The notes beneath the pieces were generated by a model. That model had not been told where the DNA came from and did no database searches. It saw only the letters and a program-made list of their open reading frames with translations. This document shows, piece by piece, positions 7,808-15,677 of a stretch of 23,896 nt of DNA. Made by a program: the position numbers and the translations under genes. The stretch is from Clostridia bacterium. GTDB taxonomy: Bacteria > Bacillota > Clostridia > Oscillospirales > Acutalibacteraceae. Within the stretch, counting starts at the first letter, position 1. Every line of letters begins with the position of its first letter. Location of the stretch: NCBI GenBank assembly GCA_900755895.1, contig CAAEIG010000011.1:1-23896 (forward strand), given 5' to 3'.

Positions 7808-8671
7808 CTAGGTTCTGCTGTGCCAATGCCTGCGATACTCCTGGGGCGAGCTGGCATTTTTCTCCCGAAACACCCGGTAAAAGGTCTTATCACTGGCAAA
7901 GCCGGAACGCTCTGCCACAGCCCCCACAGGAAGATCCGTATCCCGCAGCAACGACTCCGCATGATTGAGCCGCAAATTTTGCAGGTACTGATGAAAGGGC
8001 ACACCCAACTGCTCCTTGAATTTCCCCGAAAGATAGCAGCTGTTAAAGCCCAGCGCCCTGGCGCAAAGCTCCAAAGTCACATCCTCCCTGTAATGAGCGG
8101 AGAGGTATTCCATCACCCGCAAAGTCACGCTGCCCCCGCCCTCAGCGGGAATCACAGTCTGACGGGGCACCCCCGCGGCGGTGAGATACACCAGCTCCGT
8201 CAGCCGGGAAAGGGACAAGGCCTCCCATCCCACAGCTCGGGCTGTGTACTCCTCATACAGTTTTAGCAGCACTTCTTCCATTTTGCAGCGAGTGGACTCC
8301 TCCCAGGCGGAACTGTGACTCCCCGTGCCCTGAAACAGCTTTTGATAGGGCTCCAACAGGGGATTGCCAAACAGCAAGTTGGGCTGAAAAAGCAGCGCCA
8401 GCCGCCGGCTTTCCAGGGAGAGATCCGATAGGCAATGGCTCACCTGAGATCCGATGATGACAATATCCCCTTCTCCCAGCTCCCAAAATCGTCCCCCGAC
8501 GCCCACCGCCACTTTGCCGGAGATCCCCAGCAGGACCTCCACGGCGTTGTGCCAATGGGAGAGAAAACTCATTTTGCTCTCCTGCAAACACAGGGTAAAT
8601 CCATCCCGCTCCAAAGCGCCCTCGCTGCGGAAACAGGCGTTGGCGGGGCCTGCCAGCCGATTCTGCTCCAT
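7808..8671 (-). CDS. AraC-family regulator with N-terminal cupin sensor
   Basis: 287 residues from the ATG at 8671. This start lies 4 bases after the stop of the oxidoreductase gene with a GAGG just before it, which fits translational coupling; a longer frame reaching 8821 lies inside the upstream gene and is rejected. Residues about 35-85 look like a cupin sugar-sensing domain (SHWHNAVEVLLGISGKVAV, then GEGDIVIIGSQVSHCL). The last 100 residues are an AraC double helix-turn-helix (LCARALGFNSCYLSGKFKE, then VAERSGFASDKTFYRVFRE, then SPQEYR). As the last gene of its operon it probably autoregulates that operon in response to a sugar. Confidence 0.9.
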   Translation of the reverse strand: MEQNRLAGPANACFRSEGALERDGFTLCLQESKMSFLSHWHNAVEVLLGISGKVAVGVGGRFWELGEGDIVIIGSQVSHCLSDLSLESRRLALLFQPNLLFGNPLLEPYQKLFQGTGSHSSAWEESTRCKMEEVLLKLYEEYTARAVGWEALSLSRLTELVYLTAAGVPRQTVIPAEGGGSVTLRVMEYLSAHYREDVTLELCARALGFNSCYLSGKFKEQLGVPFHQYLQNLRLNHAESLLRDTDLPVGAVAERSGFASDKTFYRVFREKNASSPQEYRRHWHSRT

Positions 8672-8675
8672 GGCC

Positions 8676-9788
8676 TCAGTCTTCAAATACCACCTGGCGG
8701 CCGGTGGCGGCGGACTGATACACCGCGTCCAAAATCTTGGTGACCGTGAAGGCCTGCTCAGGCTGCACCACCAGCTGACCCACACCGTCCAGGGCGTCCA
8801 GCCACACCTTGCACTCCACATCTCCCGCCTGGACGGTTTTTCCGGGGAACAGATCCACCCCGCCGGCGGAGGTATTCACGTCAATTACCACCTGCTTGTT
8901 GCCCATGACCTTGTTCAAATAGAGCTTGCCATCGTTGGCGCCGCCCACGCCGGTGAGCTCCGCTCCGGCCCCAGTGCCGCAGAGGTAGGCGGAAGCACAC
9001 CGCTCCTCGGTGGAGTTGAGCACCCAAGAGGCGTCTATTGTGATGAGAGCGCCGTTCTTCATGGTGACAAAGGCAAAGGCAGAATCCTCCACCTCATAGG
9101 TTTTGGGGTCCCAAGCGCCCATGGCGTTGCCCTGGTTTCCGGGAGCTAAGGTGGTGCCCAGCTTCTGGAAAGCCACTCCAGTGACAGCAGCGGGCTGGTA
9201 ATTGTCCATCATCCACAGCGTCAGATCCAGCGAATGGGTGCCAATATCAATGAGCGGGCCGCCGCCCTGCTTGGATTTATCCGTAAACACGCCCCAGGTG
9301 GGCACACCCCGCCGCCGCAGGGCATGGGCTTGGGCGTAGTAGATCTCTCCCAGCTCCCCTTCTTCGCACAGCCGCTTGAGCGTCTGGCTGTCGGGACGGT
9401 AGCGGTTTTGATAGCCAATGGTGAACAGCTTTCCGCTTTTCTTCCAAGCGTCCATCATCCGCTGGGCGTCCTGCACCGTGGCAGCCATGGGCTTTTCGCA
9501 CATGACGTTCTTCCCGGCCTCCAGCGCCGCCACGGAGATCTCACAATGGGCCACATTGGGAGTCAGCACGTACACCACGTCAATCTCCTGCTCCTCCAGA
9601 AGATCGTGATAGTCCGTGTACACCCGAGCGTCCGGAACACCAAACTCCTTGGCGGAAGCCTCTGCCCGCTCCACGATCAAATCGCAGAATGCCACCAACT
9701 CAATGCGGTCCGCCATCTTTTGCAAAGCGGGAAAATGCTTTTGATGAGCAATGCCGCCGCAACCGATAATACCTGCCTTATGTTTCAT
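8676..9788 (-). CDS. Gfo/Idh/MocA-family NAD(P)-dependent sugar oxidoreductase
   Basis: 370 residues from the ATG at 9788, which has AAAGGG ahead of it and opens straight into the nucleotide-binding strand KAGIIGCGGIA; a TTG start at 9827 is possible but poorer. N-terminal Rossmann domain, then the family EKP motif (E98-K99-P100) and the C-terminal motif DIGTH with D181 and H185, which with K99 form the usual catalytic set. Such enzymes oxidise or reduce a hydroxyl of a sugar, sugar acid or inositol. It follows a TIM-barrel isomerase/epimerase gene by 35 bases, a pairing common in pathways that pass through keto-sugars. The substrate is unknown. Curated D-apiose dehydrogenases belong to this family, but membership alone does not assign that role. 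Confidence 0.9.
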   Translation of the reverse strand: MKHKAGIIGCGGIAHQKHFPALQKMADRIELVAFCDLIVERAEASAKEFGVPDARVYTDYHDLLEEQEIDVVYVLTPNVAHCEISVAALEAGKNVMCEKPMAATVQDAQRMMDAWKKSGKLFTIGYQNRYRPDSQTLKRLCEEGELGEIYYAQAHALRRRGVPTWGVFTDKSKQGGGPLIDIGTHSLDLTLWMMDNYQPAAVTGVAFQKLGTTLAPGNQGNAMGAWDPKTYEVEDSAFAFVTMKNGALITIDASWVLNSTEERCASAYLCGTGAGAELTGVGGANDGKLYLNKVMGNKQVVIDVNTSAGGVDLFPGKTVQAGDVECKVWLDALDGVGQLVVQPEQAFTVTKILDAVYQSAATGRQVVFED

Positions 9789-9823
9789 TGTTCTGCACCC
9801 TTTCTTTTGGTTCCATGATTTTT

Positions 9824-10759
9824 TCAATTTTCCCAGGAAATGCCCGTGTACTTTCGGAATCCTTCCATGCTCTTTTCCACGCTGGCCAACTGGCTCTCCA
9901 TCCGCGTGGCGTCCTGCTCCAAAATGATGTACTCCGCGTCGGTGTGGGCATTGGCTGCGTCAATGATCTGCTGAATATGCATGATGCCCGTTCCGATTTC
10001 CGTAAAGGCGGTGCGCCGGATACGCAAAGCCTCTTTGGCCGCCTCATCCGTCTCCACATGATGCCCACCGGCTTTGGCGTATGCGCTGTTGCCGTCGGTG
10101 CCGGCCCCCTCCGGGGAGAGCGCTCGTTCCTCCGGGGTGAGGCCCAGCAGGTTGATGGGCTCCATGCTGTCCCAGGCAAAGTCCTTTTGATGCACCAGCT
10201 TCACCCGTTTGCCATAGCGCTTGAGCACCTCCACCGGGTCCAGCCCGGCCCGCATCACCCAGAAGGTGTCCAGCTCCAAAGAGAGGTACTCCGGATCGGT
10301 GTTTTCCAGCAGCAAATCCATCACCGGCTTGCCGTCGATGGTGCGAAACTCGTGATTGTGATTGTGGTAGAGGTAGGTCATGCCAGCCTCTTTGCAGAGC
10401 TTACCCGTCCTGTTGAAGTTCTCACACTGGCGCATCAGATCGTCATAGGTGGTAAAACGTCCGTTGGGACAGACAATGTTGCGGTTGCCCAACTCCTGAT
10501 TATACGCCAGCACTGCGGGCAGATCCGCTTTCTCAATGGGGAAGATGTGGGCGCTGATTACCCGAGAGCCAAACTCAGCGAAGGTCTCCCGCAGCGTCCG
10601 GGCGGGAATTTGAAATCCACACCCCGGATCCTCCATGGCGTTGTGATTGCAAACCTCAATATTTTTGTACCCCAAAGCTGCCACTTTTCGCACAGTGGCA
10701 ATGGGATCCTTGGCCATTTCCTCCCGAACAGAGTACAGGATCAATCCCACTTTCAGCAT
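9824..10759 (-). CDS. Sugar phosphate isomerase/epimerase (xylose isomerase-like TIM barrel)
   Basis: 311 residues. It starts with the barrel strand KVGLILYSVREEM and continues with YKNIEVCN, TYLYHNHNHEF and LSLELDTFWVMRAG, which match the COG1082 (xylose isomerase-like) fold; the His/Glu/Asp residues in these strands are the expected divalent-metal ligands. Members isomerise, epimerise or dehydrate keto-sugars and inositols, and a few act as decarboxylases. It is the first gene of a three-gene operon with its own promoter (10808-10836) and leads into the Gfo/Idh/MocA gene. The ATG at 10759 has GAGAGGAG about 11 bases upstream. The exact reaction cannot be read from sequence. Confidence 0.87.
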   Translation of the reverse strand: MLKVGLILYSVREEMAKDPIATVRKVAALGYKNIEVCNHNAMEDPGCGFQIPARTLRETFAEFGSRVISAHIFPIEKADLPAVLAYNQELGNRNIVCPNGRFTTYDDLMRQCENFNRTGKLCKEAGMTYLYHNHNHEFRTIDGKPVMDLLLENTDPEYLSLELDTFWVMRAGLDPVEVLKRYGKRVKLVHQKDFAWDSMEPINLLGLTPEERALSPEGAGTDGNSAYAKAGGHHVETDEAAKEALRIRRTAFTEIGTGIMHIQQIIDAANAHTDAEYIILEQDATRMESQLASVEKSMEGFRKYTGISWEN

Positions 10760-10779
10760 GTTTTTGCCAACTCCTCTCC

Positions 10780-10794
10780 GCTCCCCATGGGAGC
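10780..10794 (-). other. Leader hairpin before epimerase gene
   Basis: Perfect 6-bp inverted repeat GCTCCC-N3-GGGAGC in the short leader between the promoter at 10808-10836 and the ribosome site of the epimerase gene. It may stabilise the 5' end of the transcript or affect ribosome access. There is no T-run in the gene's own direction. Confidence 0.4.
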
Positions 10795-10807
10795 TTTTCT
10801 GTCTCTC

Positions 10808-10836
10808 ATTCTACCTGGAATCAAGAGCCGTCACAA
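10808..10836 (-). promoter_or_regulatory. Promoter of epimerase-oxidoreductase-AraC operon
   Basis: Minus strand: -35 TTGTGA (10836-10831), 17-bp spacer, -10 TAGAAT (10813-10808). It lies downstream of the terminator that ends the LacI operon, so the two sets of genes are separate transcription units. Confidence 0.7.
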
Positions 10837-10884
10837 TCCCGCCAGTCCAGCAAAAACTCTCATTTTTTTAGGTGCAGATCCCTG

Positions 10885-10918
10885 CAAAAAACGGCGGGCC
10901 GCTTTTCGCGTCCCGCCG
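10885..10918 (-). terminator. Rho-independent terminator ending the LacI-transketolase-hydrolase operon
   Basis: Minus strand: CGGCGGG (10918-10912) pairs with CCCGCCG (10898-10892), with further GC pairs inside, then TTTTTT. It begins about a dozen bases after the stop of the DUF5060/DUF4038 gene. Confidence 0.87.
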
Positions 10919-10929
10919 CCTGTGGCTTG

Positions 10930-12426
10930 TCACACCTGCTTGAGGCGGATTGCCATATATTGCTTTCCGGGCAGCTCCACCCGGAACTTGCCGGTGTGGA
11001 CTCCCCGATCTTCCACGGTCATCTCCCAGGTGTCGATGACCTCCACCTGCCAGTTCCCCTCCATGCGGAAATCCCGGAAACTGGGCCGGCCAAAGCCGTA
11101 GTAGTGGATCTCATACCCACCCTGAGGGAAGGTGGTATCCGGCACTGCCAGGACCTCACCGAACTGGCTGTTCCCCTCCCGCAGGCCCAGAGCCGGGGTC
11201 TGGGTGAGGATCTCATGGAGGAACTTAATCCGGGCAGGGCTCTCCCCGTGGAGCTCTCCTCCGTGGCTCCACCACAGGATGTCGTTCTCCGGATCCATAT
11301 AGGTCTCGCCGTGGCCTGCATAGCCGCCCCGCAGGGAGGCCTCCCAAAACCGGCGGACCAGCTCCTGACCGGTGATGTTACCCCAGGCCTGGTCAATATT
11401 GCCCTCATAGGCAATCTCATCCCACACCACAGGCTTGCCGTAGCGGGTGCGGTAGTCGCTGGTGTACTCCACATGGCGGTACAGATCCTGCCGCTGCATG
11501 GAGCAGTGGGTCACCCAAGGCCGGGTGTAGTCGTAGAAGGGCACGCAGTTGTGCACCGACCGCAGATGCTTGTAGGGGTCCAGCTCACAGAGCAGGGCGG
11601 CGTAGTGCTCCCAATCCTCCAATGTCTTGGCCTTGAGCAGATCATACTCATTGGCCAGGCTCCACCACAGGTTCCGGTAGGCGGAGAACCGGGCAATGCA
11701 GTACTTCCAGTACAGGTCGTCGGCCTCCCGGTTCATGGCGGAGAAGCCCCACCGGTCGTAGGGATGCATGACGATCAGGTCCGCCTCCACACCCCGCTCC
11801 CGCAGCTGGAGGATAGCCCGCTCCACCCGGCGGAAATGCTCCGGATTGGGACGGGTGAAGTCCCAATCGTTGCCGGAAAAGTCCGAATCATAGGCAAAAT
11901 TGTCCTCCGTCAGCCCCGAACAGTCCACCGGAGTGCCCTCATAGGGGAAGGTCTGGGGGTCCTTGAAGTTGTGGATGTAGTGCTTGGGGAACACGCAGAA
12001 GCGCATCTTGTTGAAGTAGCCCTTGTCCAGCTCCTCCAGGGTCTTTTCAATCACCTCGTCGGGCTGATGGGGCCAGACATAGCAGGTGGTACCCACGGAG
12101 TAGTAGGGGGTGCCGTCCTCATAGGCAAAGTGATGGGTGTTGGCCACCCGCACCGGGCCATGGTTGTTCCCCGTGGCAGGGGTGACGGTGAAGCTCCCCT
12201 GGGTCTTGGCCTGGGGGAAGGAACCGGTGGTCTCGTAGGTGTACTCCCCCTCAAAAGAGGGCATGAACCGCACCTTGTACACCCCGTCCCCGTCATAGAA
12301 GCCAGCGGCGGTGACGGTCTCATTTTTGCCGGTAAAGGTGCCTTCAATGGTCTGTTCCGTAAAGGGATTGCCCTCCTTGGGGCCGTTTACAGTGATTTCC
12401 AATACATCCCAACGCTCCACTTGCAT
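10930..12426 (-). CDS. DUF5060/DUF4038-type glycoside hydrolase (possible apiosidase)
   Basis: 498 residues. Residues about 1-80 form a beta-sandwich like DUF5060 (GFYDGDGVYKVRFMPSFEGEY), about 90-410 a DUF4038 TIM barrel, and the end a small beta domain (DUF5605-like; PGKQYMAIRLK). DUF4038 is the catalytic domain of GH140 apiosidases, which release D-apiose from plant glycans. Candidate catalytic acids are Glu260 in WWSLANE and Glu337 in VVWDEIAYEG, matching the two-glutamate layout of clan GH-A; this is my reading, not a verified alignment. There is no signal peptide, so it acts inside the cell on an imported glycoside. The ATG at 12426 follows AAAGGAGG. It is the last gene of the operon, 14 bases after the kinase. 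Family membership is firm; the apiose specificity is inferred from its neighbours. Confidence 0.82.
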   Translation of the reverse strand: MQVERWDVLEITVNGPKEGNPFTEQTIEGTFTGKNETVTAAGFYDGDGVYKVRFMPSFEGEYTYETTGSFPQAKTQGSFTVTPATGNNHGPVRVANTHHFAYEDGTPYYSVGTTCYVWPHQPDEVIEKTLEELDKGYFNKMRFCVFPKHYIHNFKDPQTFPYEGTPVDCSGLTEDNFAYDSDFSGNDWDFTRPNPEHFRRVERAILQLRERGVEADLIVMHPYDRWGFSAMNREADDLYWKYCIARFSAYRNLWWSLANEYDLLKAKTLEDWEHYAALLCELDPYKHLRSVHNCVPFYDYTRPWVTHCSMQRQDLYRHVEYTSDYRTRYGKPVVWDEIAYEGNIDQAWGNITGQELVRRFWEASLRGGYAGHGETYMDPENDILWWSHGGELHGESPARIKFLHEILTQTPALGLREGNSQFGEVLAVPDTTFPQGGYEIHYYGFGRPSFRDFRMEGNWQVEVIDTWEMTVEDRGVHTGKFRVELPGKQYMAIRLKQV

Positions 12427-12439
12427 GGGAATTCCTCCT

Positions 12440-13915
12440 TTATTCTGCTTTGGGCCGGCCCAGCAGAGCGGCTACCGCCTGCCGCCAACCGGCGCGTTTT
12501 TTCTCCCGAAGACTGCCCTCCATGTGGGGCAGGAAATCGCGACGTCGGACTTTTTGCAGCACCTCTTTGGGATAGATCCCCTGGGCGATCCCGGCGCAGA
12601 AGGCGGCTCCCATGGCGGAGAGCTCCTCCCGTTCCGGGGCAGCCACGGGCTTATTTAGCACGTCGCTTTGAAACTGCATCAAAAAGGTGTCCTTGGTGGG
12701 GCCGCCGTCCACCCGAAGCTCCTGGACCTTCACGTTTGCCTCCTGCTCCATCAGCTCCAGGACATCAGCGATCTGATAGGCGATGCACTCCTCCGCGGCC
12801 CGGACCAGCTCGGCCCTGCCGGTGGTGCGGCCCATGCCGTAGAACATGGCCCTGGCATCGCTATCCCAATAAGGGGCGCCCAGACCGGTGAAGGCCGGCA
12901 CCAGGTAAGTGGTGTCACCGGGGTCCGCCTGCTGGGCCACGGGCCCAGCCTCCTTGGAGGAGGCGAGCAGCCCCAGGCTGTCCACCACCCATTTTGTCAC
13001 AGCACCGGTGTAGTTGATGTTCCCCTCCAGCACATACTGGACCTTGCCGTCCATGGCCCAGGCCAGGGAGGTGACCACACCTTTCTTGGAAAACACAGGC
13101 TTTTCGCCAATCTGCATCATCACACTGGAGCCGGTGCCGTAGGTGGCCTTGACCATCCCCGGGGCCAGGCATCCCTGGCCGAACAGAGCGCCGTGGGAAT
13201 CCCCCAGCACGCCCCGGATGGGAACAGGATGGGGCAACAAGCCCTCCAGATCGGTCTGGCCGAAGTCCCCGTCACTGAAGCGCACCTGGGGCAGCATAGC
13301 AGGGTCCACCCCAAACCAGCCGCAGACCTCCGGGTCCCAGGAGAGGGTGTGGAGGTTGAACAGCTGGGTGCGGGAGGCGTTGGAGTAATCCGTGGCAAAG
13401 ACCTTCCCGCCGGTGAGCTTGTACACCAGCCAAGCATCGATGGTGCCGGCGCACAGTGTTTTCCCCGTCAGGTCCGGGGTGTTCTCCAGCAGCCAAGCCC
13501 ACTTGGCCGCCGGGAAGTAGGGGGACAGGTTCAGCCCCGTCCGCTCCTGGACGGCAGCGGCACGGTCCTCCAGCCGGGCGCAGATTCCAGCGGCCCGAGC
13601 GCACTGCCACACCACTGCATCCGCCACAGGCAGGCCCGTGTCCCGGTCCCAGACCAGCGCGGTCTCCCGCTGGTTGCTGATGCCCAGCGCCCCGATGGAT
13701 TCCCGGTCTACGCCGGTCTCCTCCAGCAGCTGAGCCGCCGCCTGAATGGTATTTTTATAGATTTCCAGGGGATCGTGGGACACCCACCCCTGGCTGTTGA
13801 TTTTCTGTTCATGGGGCAGATCCCGCCGCCCCAGCAGCGTGCCCTCCTGGTCGAAGAGCAGCGCTTTGGTGCCCGAAGTGCTCTGGTCGATGGCCAGCAC
13901 AGTTTTTCCGCTCAT
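12440..13915 (-). CDS. FGGY carbohydrate kinase, glycerol kinase-like
   Basis: 491 residues, the usual length for FGGY kinases. It has the N-terminal phosphate loop AIDQSTSGTKALLFD, then NQRET (R83-E84), VVWQ (W103), SPYF (Y133), GTIDAWLVYKLTGG, DYSNASRTQLFN, the catalytic-base motif GDSHGALFGQ (D239) and KATYGTGSSVMM. These are the glycerol-binding and catalytic positions of GlpK, so the active site resembles glycerol kinase more than xylulokinase. In this operon, between a split transketolase and a glycosidase, phosphorylation of a ketose such as apulose, whose branch resembles a triol, is plausible; a plain glycerol or dihydroxyacetone kinase is the alternative. Its ATG overlaps the transketolase stop (ATGA) and has AGGAGG before it, so it is coupled. 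Confidence 0.87.
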   Translation of the reverse strand: MSGKTVLAIDQSTSGTKALLFDQEGTLLGRRDLPHEQKINSQGWVSHDPLEIYKNTIQAAAQLLEETGVDRESIGALGISNQRETALVWDRDTGLPVADAVVWQCARAAGICARLEDRAAAVQERTGLNLSPYFPAAKWAWLLENTPDLTGKTLCAGTIDAWLVYKLTGGKVFATDYSNASRTQLFNLHTLSWDPEVCGWFGVDPAMLPQVRFSDGDFGQTDLEGLLPHPVPIRGVLGDSHGALFGQGCLAPGMVKATYGTGSSVMMQIGEKPVFSKKGVVTSLAWAMDGKVQYVLEGNINYTGAVTKWVVDSLGLLASSKEAGPVAQQADPGDTTYLVPAFTGLGAPYWDSDARAMFYGMGRTTGRAELVRAAEECIAYQIADVLELMEQEANVKVQELRVDGGPTKDTFLMQFQSDVLNKPVAAPEREELSAMGAAFCAGIAQGIYPKEVLQKVRRRDFLPHMEGSLREKKRAGWRQAVAALLGRPKAE

Positions 13916-14847
13916 GACAGAGCCTCCTGTGCTGCCTTGGCAATGCCCTGGGCGTCCAGACCGTAGTGGGCAAAGACCTCCCCGGATTTGCCCGCGATGG
14001 CGGGCTCATCGGGCAGAGCCAGATTCTTCACCTTCACCGGGTGGGTTTCCCCCACAACCTGGCTGACCATGCTGCCCATGCCGCCGTACAGACTGTGTTC
14101 CTCCACGGTGACGATGACGCGGGTCTCCCGGGCGGCCTTTTCCACCGCCTCCCGGTCCAGGGGCTTGACGCAGTACATGTCCAGCACCCGGGCGGAGATG
14201 CCCTGTTCCGCCAGCAGCGCTGCGGCGTCCACAGCGGGCTTGACCATCTCCCCACAGGCGATGAGGGTCACGTCCGTGCCCTCTTTCACCGTGACGGCCT
14301 TGTCCATTTGGAAGCTTTCCGGCACGTTGTCATACACGTCTTCCACAGCATTGCGGCCCACCCGGATATAGGCGGGGTCATTGTCCTGCACCAGGACTTC
14401 CATCAGGGCTTTGGTCAAAAATCGGTCGCTGGGCAGGTACACCCGCAGCCCCGGAATGGACGCCAGCGCCGCAATGTCCTGGGCGCTGTGATGGGTCATG
14501 CCCAGAGCGCCATAGCTGATGCCTCCGGAAATGCCGATCAATTTCACATTGGTGTGGGAATAGGCCACATCCACCTTCACCTGCTCCATACTCCGGGTGG
14601 AGAGGAAGCTGGCGGGGGAGGCGGCAAAGGGACGCATCCCGCAACGGGCCATACCCGCCGCCGTGGAGACCAAGCTCTGCTCGGCAATGCCCATCTCCAC
14701 AAACTGCTGGGGAAACTCCTTGGCAAAAGGCGCCAGGGACGCCGATCCTCTGGAATCGCTGCACAGCACCGCCAGCTGAGGATCCTCCTTGGCGTGCTCC
14801 AGCAGCACTTGGCAGATCACCTGCCGGTTGGGAATTGTGTTGCTCAT
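13912..14847 (-). CDS. Transketolase, C-terminal subunit
   Basis: 311 residues, covering the pyrimidine-binding and C-terminal domains that form the second half of a full-length transketolase. The conserved glutamate that activates thiamine diphosphate is Glu56 in MGIAEQSLVSTAAGMA; other family marks are GISGGISYGALGMTHHS and RVYLPSDRF. It works with the N-terminal subunit encoded immediately upstream (4-base ATGA overlap) as a heteromeric enzyme that moves a two-carbon ketol unit. Split transketolases of this kind are often not the housekeeping enzyme but serve special routes such as apulose-4-phosphate or sulfofructose breakdown. AAGGAGG precedes the ATG at 14847. Confidence 0.92.
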   Translation of the reverse strand: MSNTIPNRQVICQVLLEHAKEDPQLAVLCSDSRGSASLAPFAKEFPQQFVEMGIAEQSLVSTAAGMARCGMRPFAASPASFLSTRSMEQVKVDVAYSHTNVKLIGISGGISYGALGMTHHSAQDIAALASIPGLRVYLPSDRFLTKALMEVLVQDNDPAYIRVGRNAVEDVYDNVPESFQMDKAVTVKEGTDVTLIACGEMVKPAVDAAALLAEQGISARVLDMYCVKPLDREAVEKAARETRVIVTVEEHSLYGGMGSMVSQVVGETHPVKVKNLALPDEPAIAGKSGEVFAHYGLDAQGIAKAAQEALS

Positions 14848-15662
14848 GAACAGGCCGCCTCCTTTTCCAGCAGCTCCCTCTTGGCCGCTTCATATTCCTC
14901 CTGAGTGGGCACCTTGTGATGCCACTCCGCTTTGCCCTCCATAAAGGACACCCCGCAGCCCTTCACCGTGTCCGCGATGATCACTGTGGGCTTGCCCTTA
15001 TAAGCTTTTGCCTCCTCAAAGGCCCGCTCCAGATCCTCCACATCGTTGCCCTTAGCGTGGAGGGTGTGCCAGCCAAAGGCGGCCCAGCGGTCATCCTGGC
15101 TGTCCTGGGTCATGACCTCCTCGGTGGTGCCGGAGATCTGCAGCCGGTTCCGGTCCACCACAGCGCAGAGATTGTCCAGCTGATAGTGACCGGCAGCCAT
15201 GGCGCCCTCCCAGACAGAGCCCTCGGCCAACTCGCCGTCGCCCATGACCACGTAGACCCGGTAGTCCTTGCCCTGGCGCTTGCCAGCCAAGCCCATACCC
15301 ACTCCCACGGAAAGCCCGTGGCCCAGAGAGCCGGAATTCATCTCAATGCCCGGCACCTTGTTGTTGGGGTGACCAATGTACTTTGTCCCAAACTGAGAGA
15401 AGGTCAGCAGGTCCTCCGGGGAGAAAAATCCCTTGTCACAGAGCACGCTGTACAGCGCCTCCACCGAGTGGCCCTTGCTGAGGATGAAGTGGTCGTGGTC
15501 CGCAGAGGTGAAATTCTCCGGAGTCACGTCCATCACCCGGTTATACAGCACATTCAAGATGTCACACACGGAGAAGTCCCCACCGATATGGCCGGTTTTG
15601 GCCCGGTAGATCATCTCCAGCACCTGACGCCGCAGGGCGTAGGATTTTGCTTGTAGCTTCAT
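14844..15662 (-). CDS. Transketolase, N-terminal (thiamine diphosphate-binding) subunit
   Basis: 272 residues, the thiamine diphosphate-binding half of transketolase. It shows the GDG...N metal/cofactor motif (GDGE at 141-144 to N172 in VVDRNRLQ), the substrate-site histidines in KTGHIGG, LSKGHS and GTKYIGHPNNK, and GSLGHGLSVGVGMGLAGK. It pairs with the C-terminal subunit encoded next. The start ATG at 15662 has AAAGGCGG before it and follows the isomerase stop by 15 bases. Within this operon it is expected to act after the isomerase and kinase, splitting a ketose phosphate and passing a ketol unit to glyceraldehyde-3-phosphate to give xylulose-5-phosphate. Confidence 0.92.
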   Translation of the reverse strand: MKLQAKSYALRRQVLEMIYRAKTGHIGGDFSVCDILNVLYNRVMDVTPENFTSADHDHFILSKGHSVEALYSVLCDKGFFSPEDLLTFSQFGTKYIGHPNNKVPGIEMNSGSLGHGLSVGVGMGLAGKRQGKDYRVYVVMGDGELAEGSVWEGAMAAGHYQLDNLCAVVDRNRLQISGTTEEVMTQDSQDDRWAAFGWHTLHAKGNDVEDLERAFEEAKAYKGKPTVIIADTVKGCGVSFMEGKAEWHHKVPTQEEYEAAKRELLEKEAACS

Positions 15663-15677
15663 ACCCCGCCGCCTTTC

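Noticed and set aside
10927..13966. Long plus-strand frames opposite the hydrolase and kinase genes
   Set aside because: They mirror strongly supported minus-strand genes with family motifs and have no ribosome sites or recognisable domains.
13912..15662. Split transketolase as part of a sulfoquinovose (sulfo-transketolase) pathway
   Set aside because: No sulfoquinovosidase, sulfosugar isomerase, sulfoacetaldehyde reductase or sulfonate exporter is nearby, while a GlpK-like kinase and DUF4038 hydrolase are. Kept only as a weak alternative.
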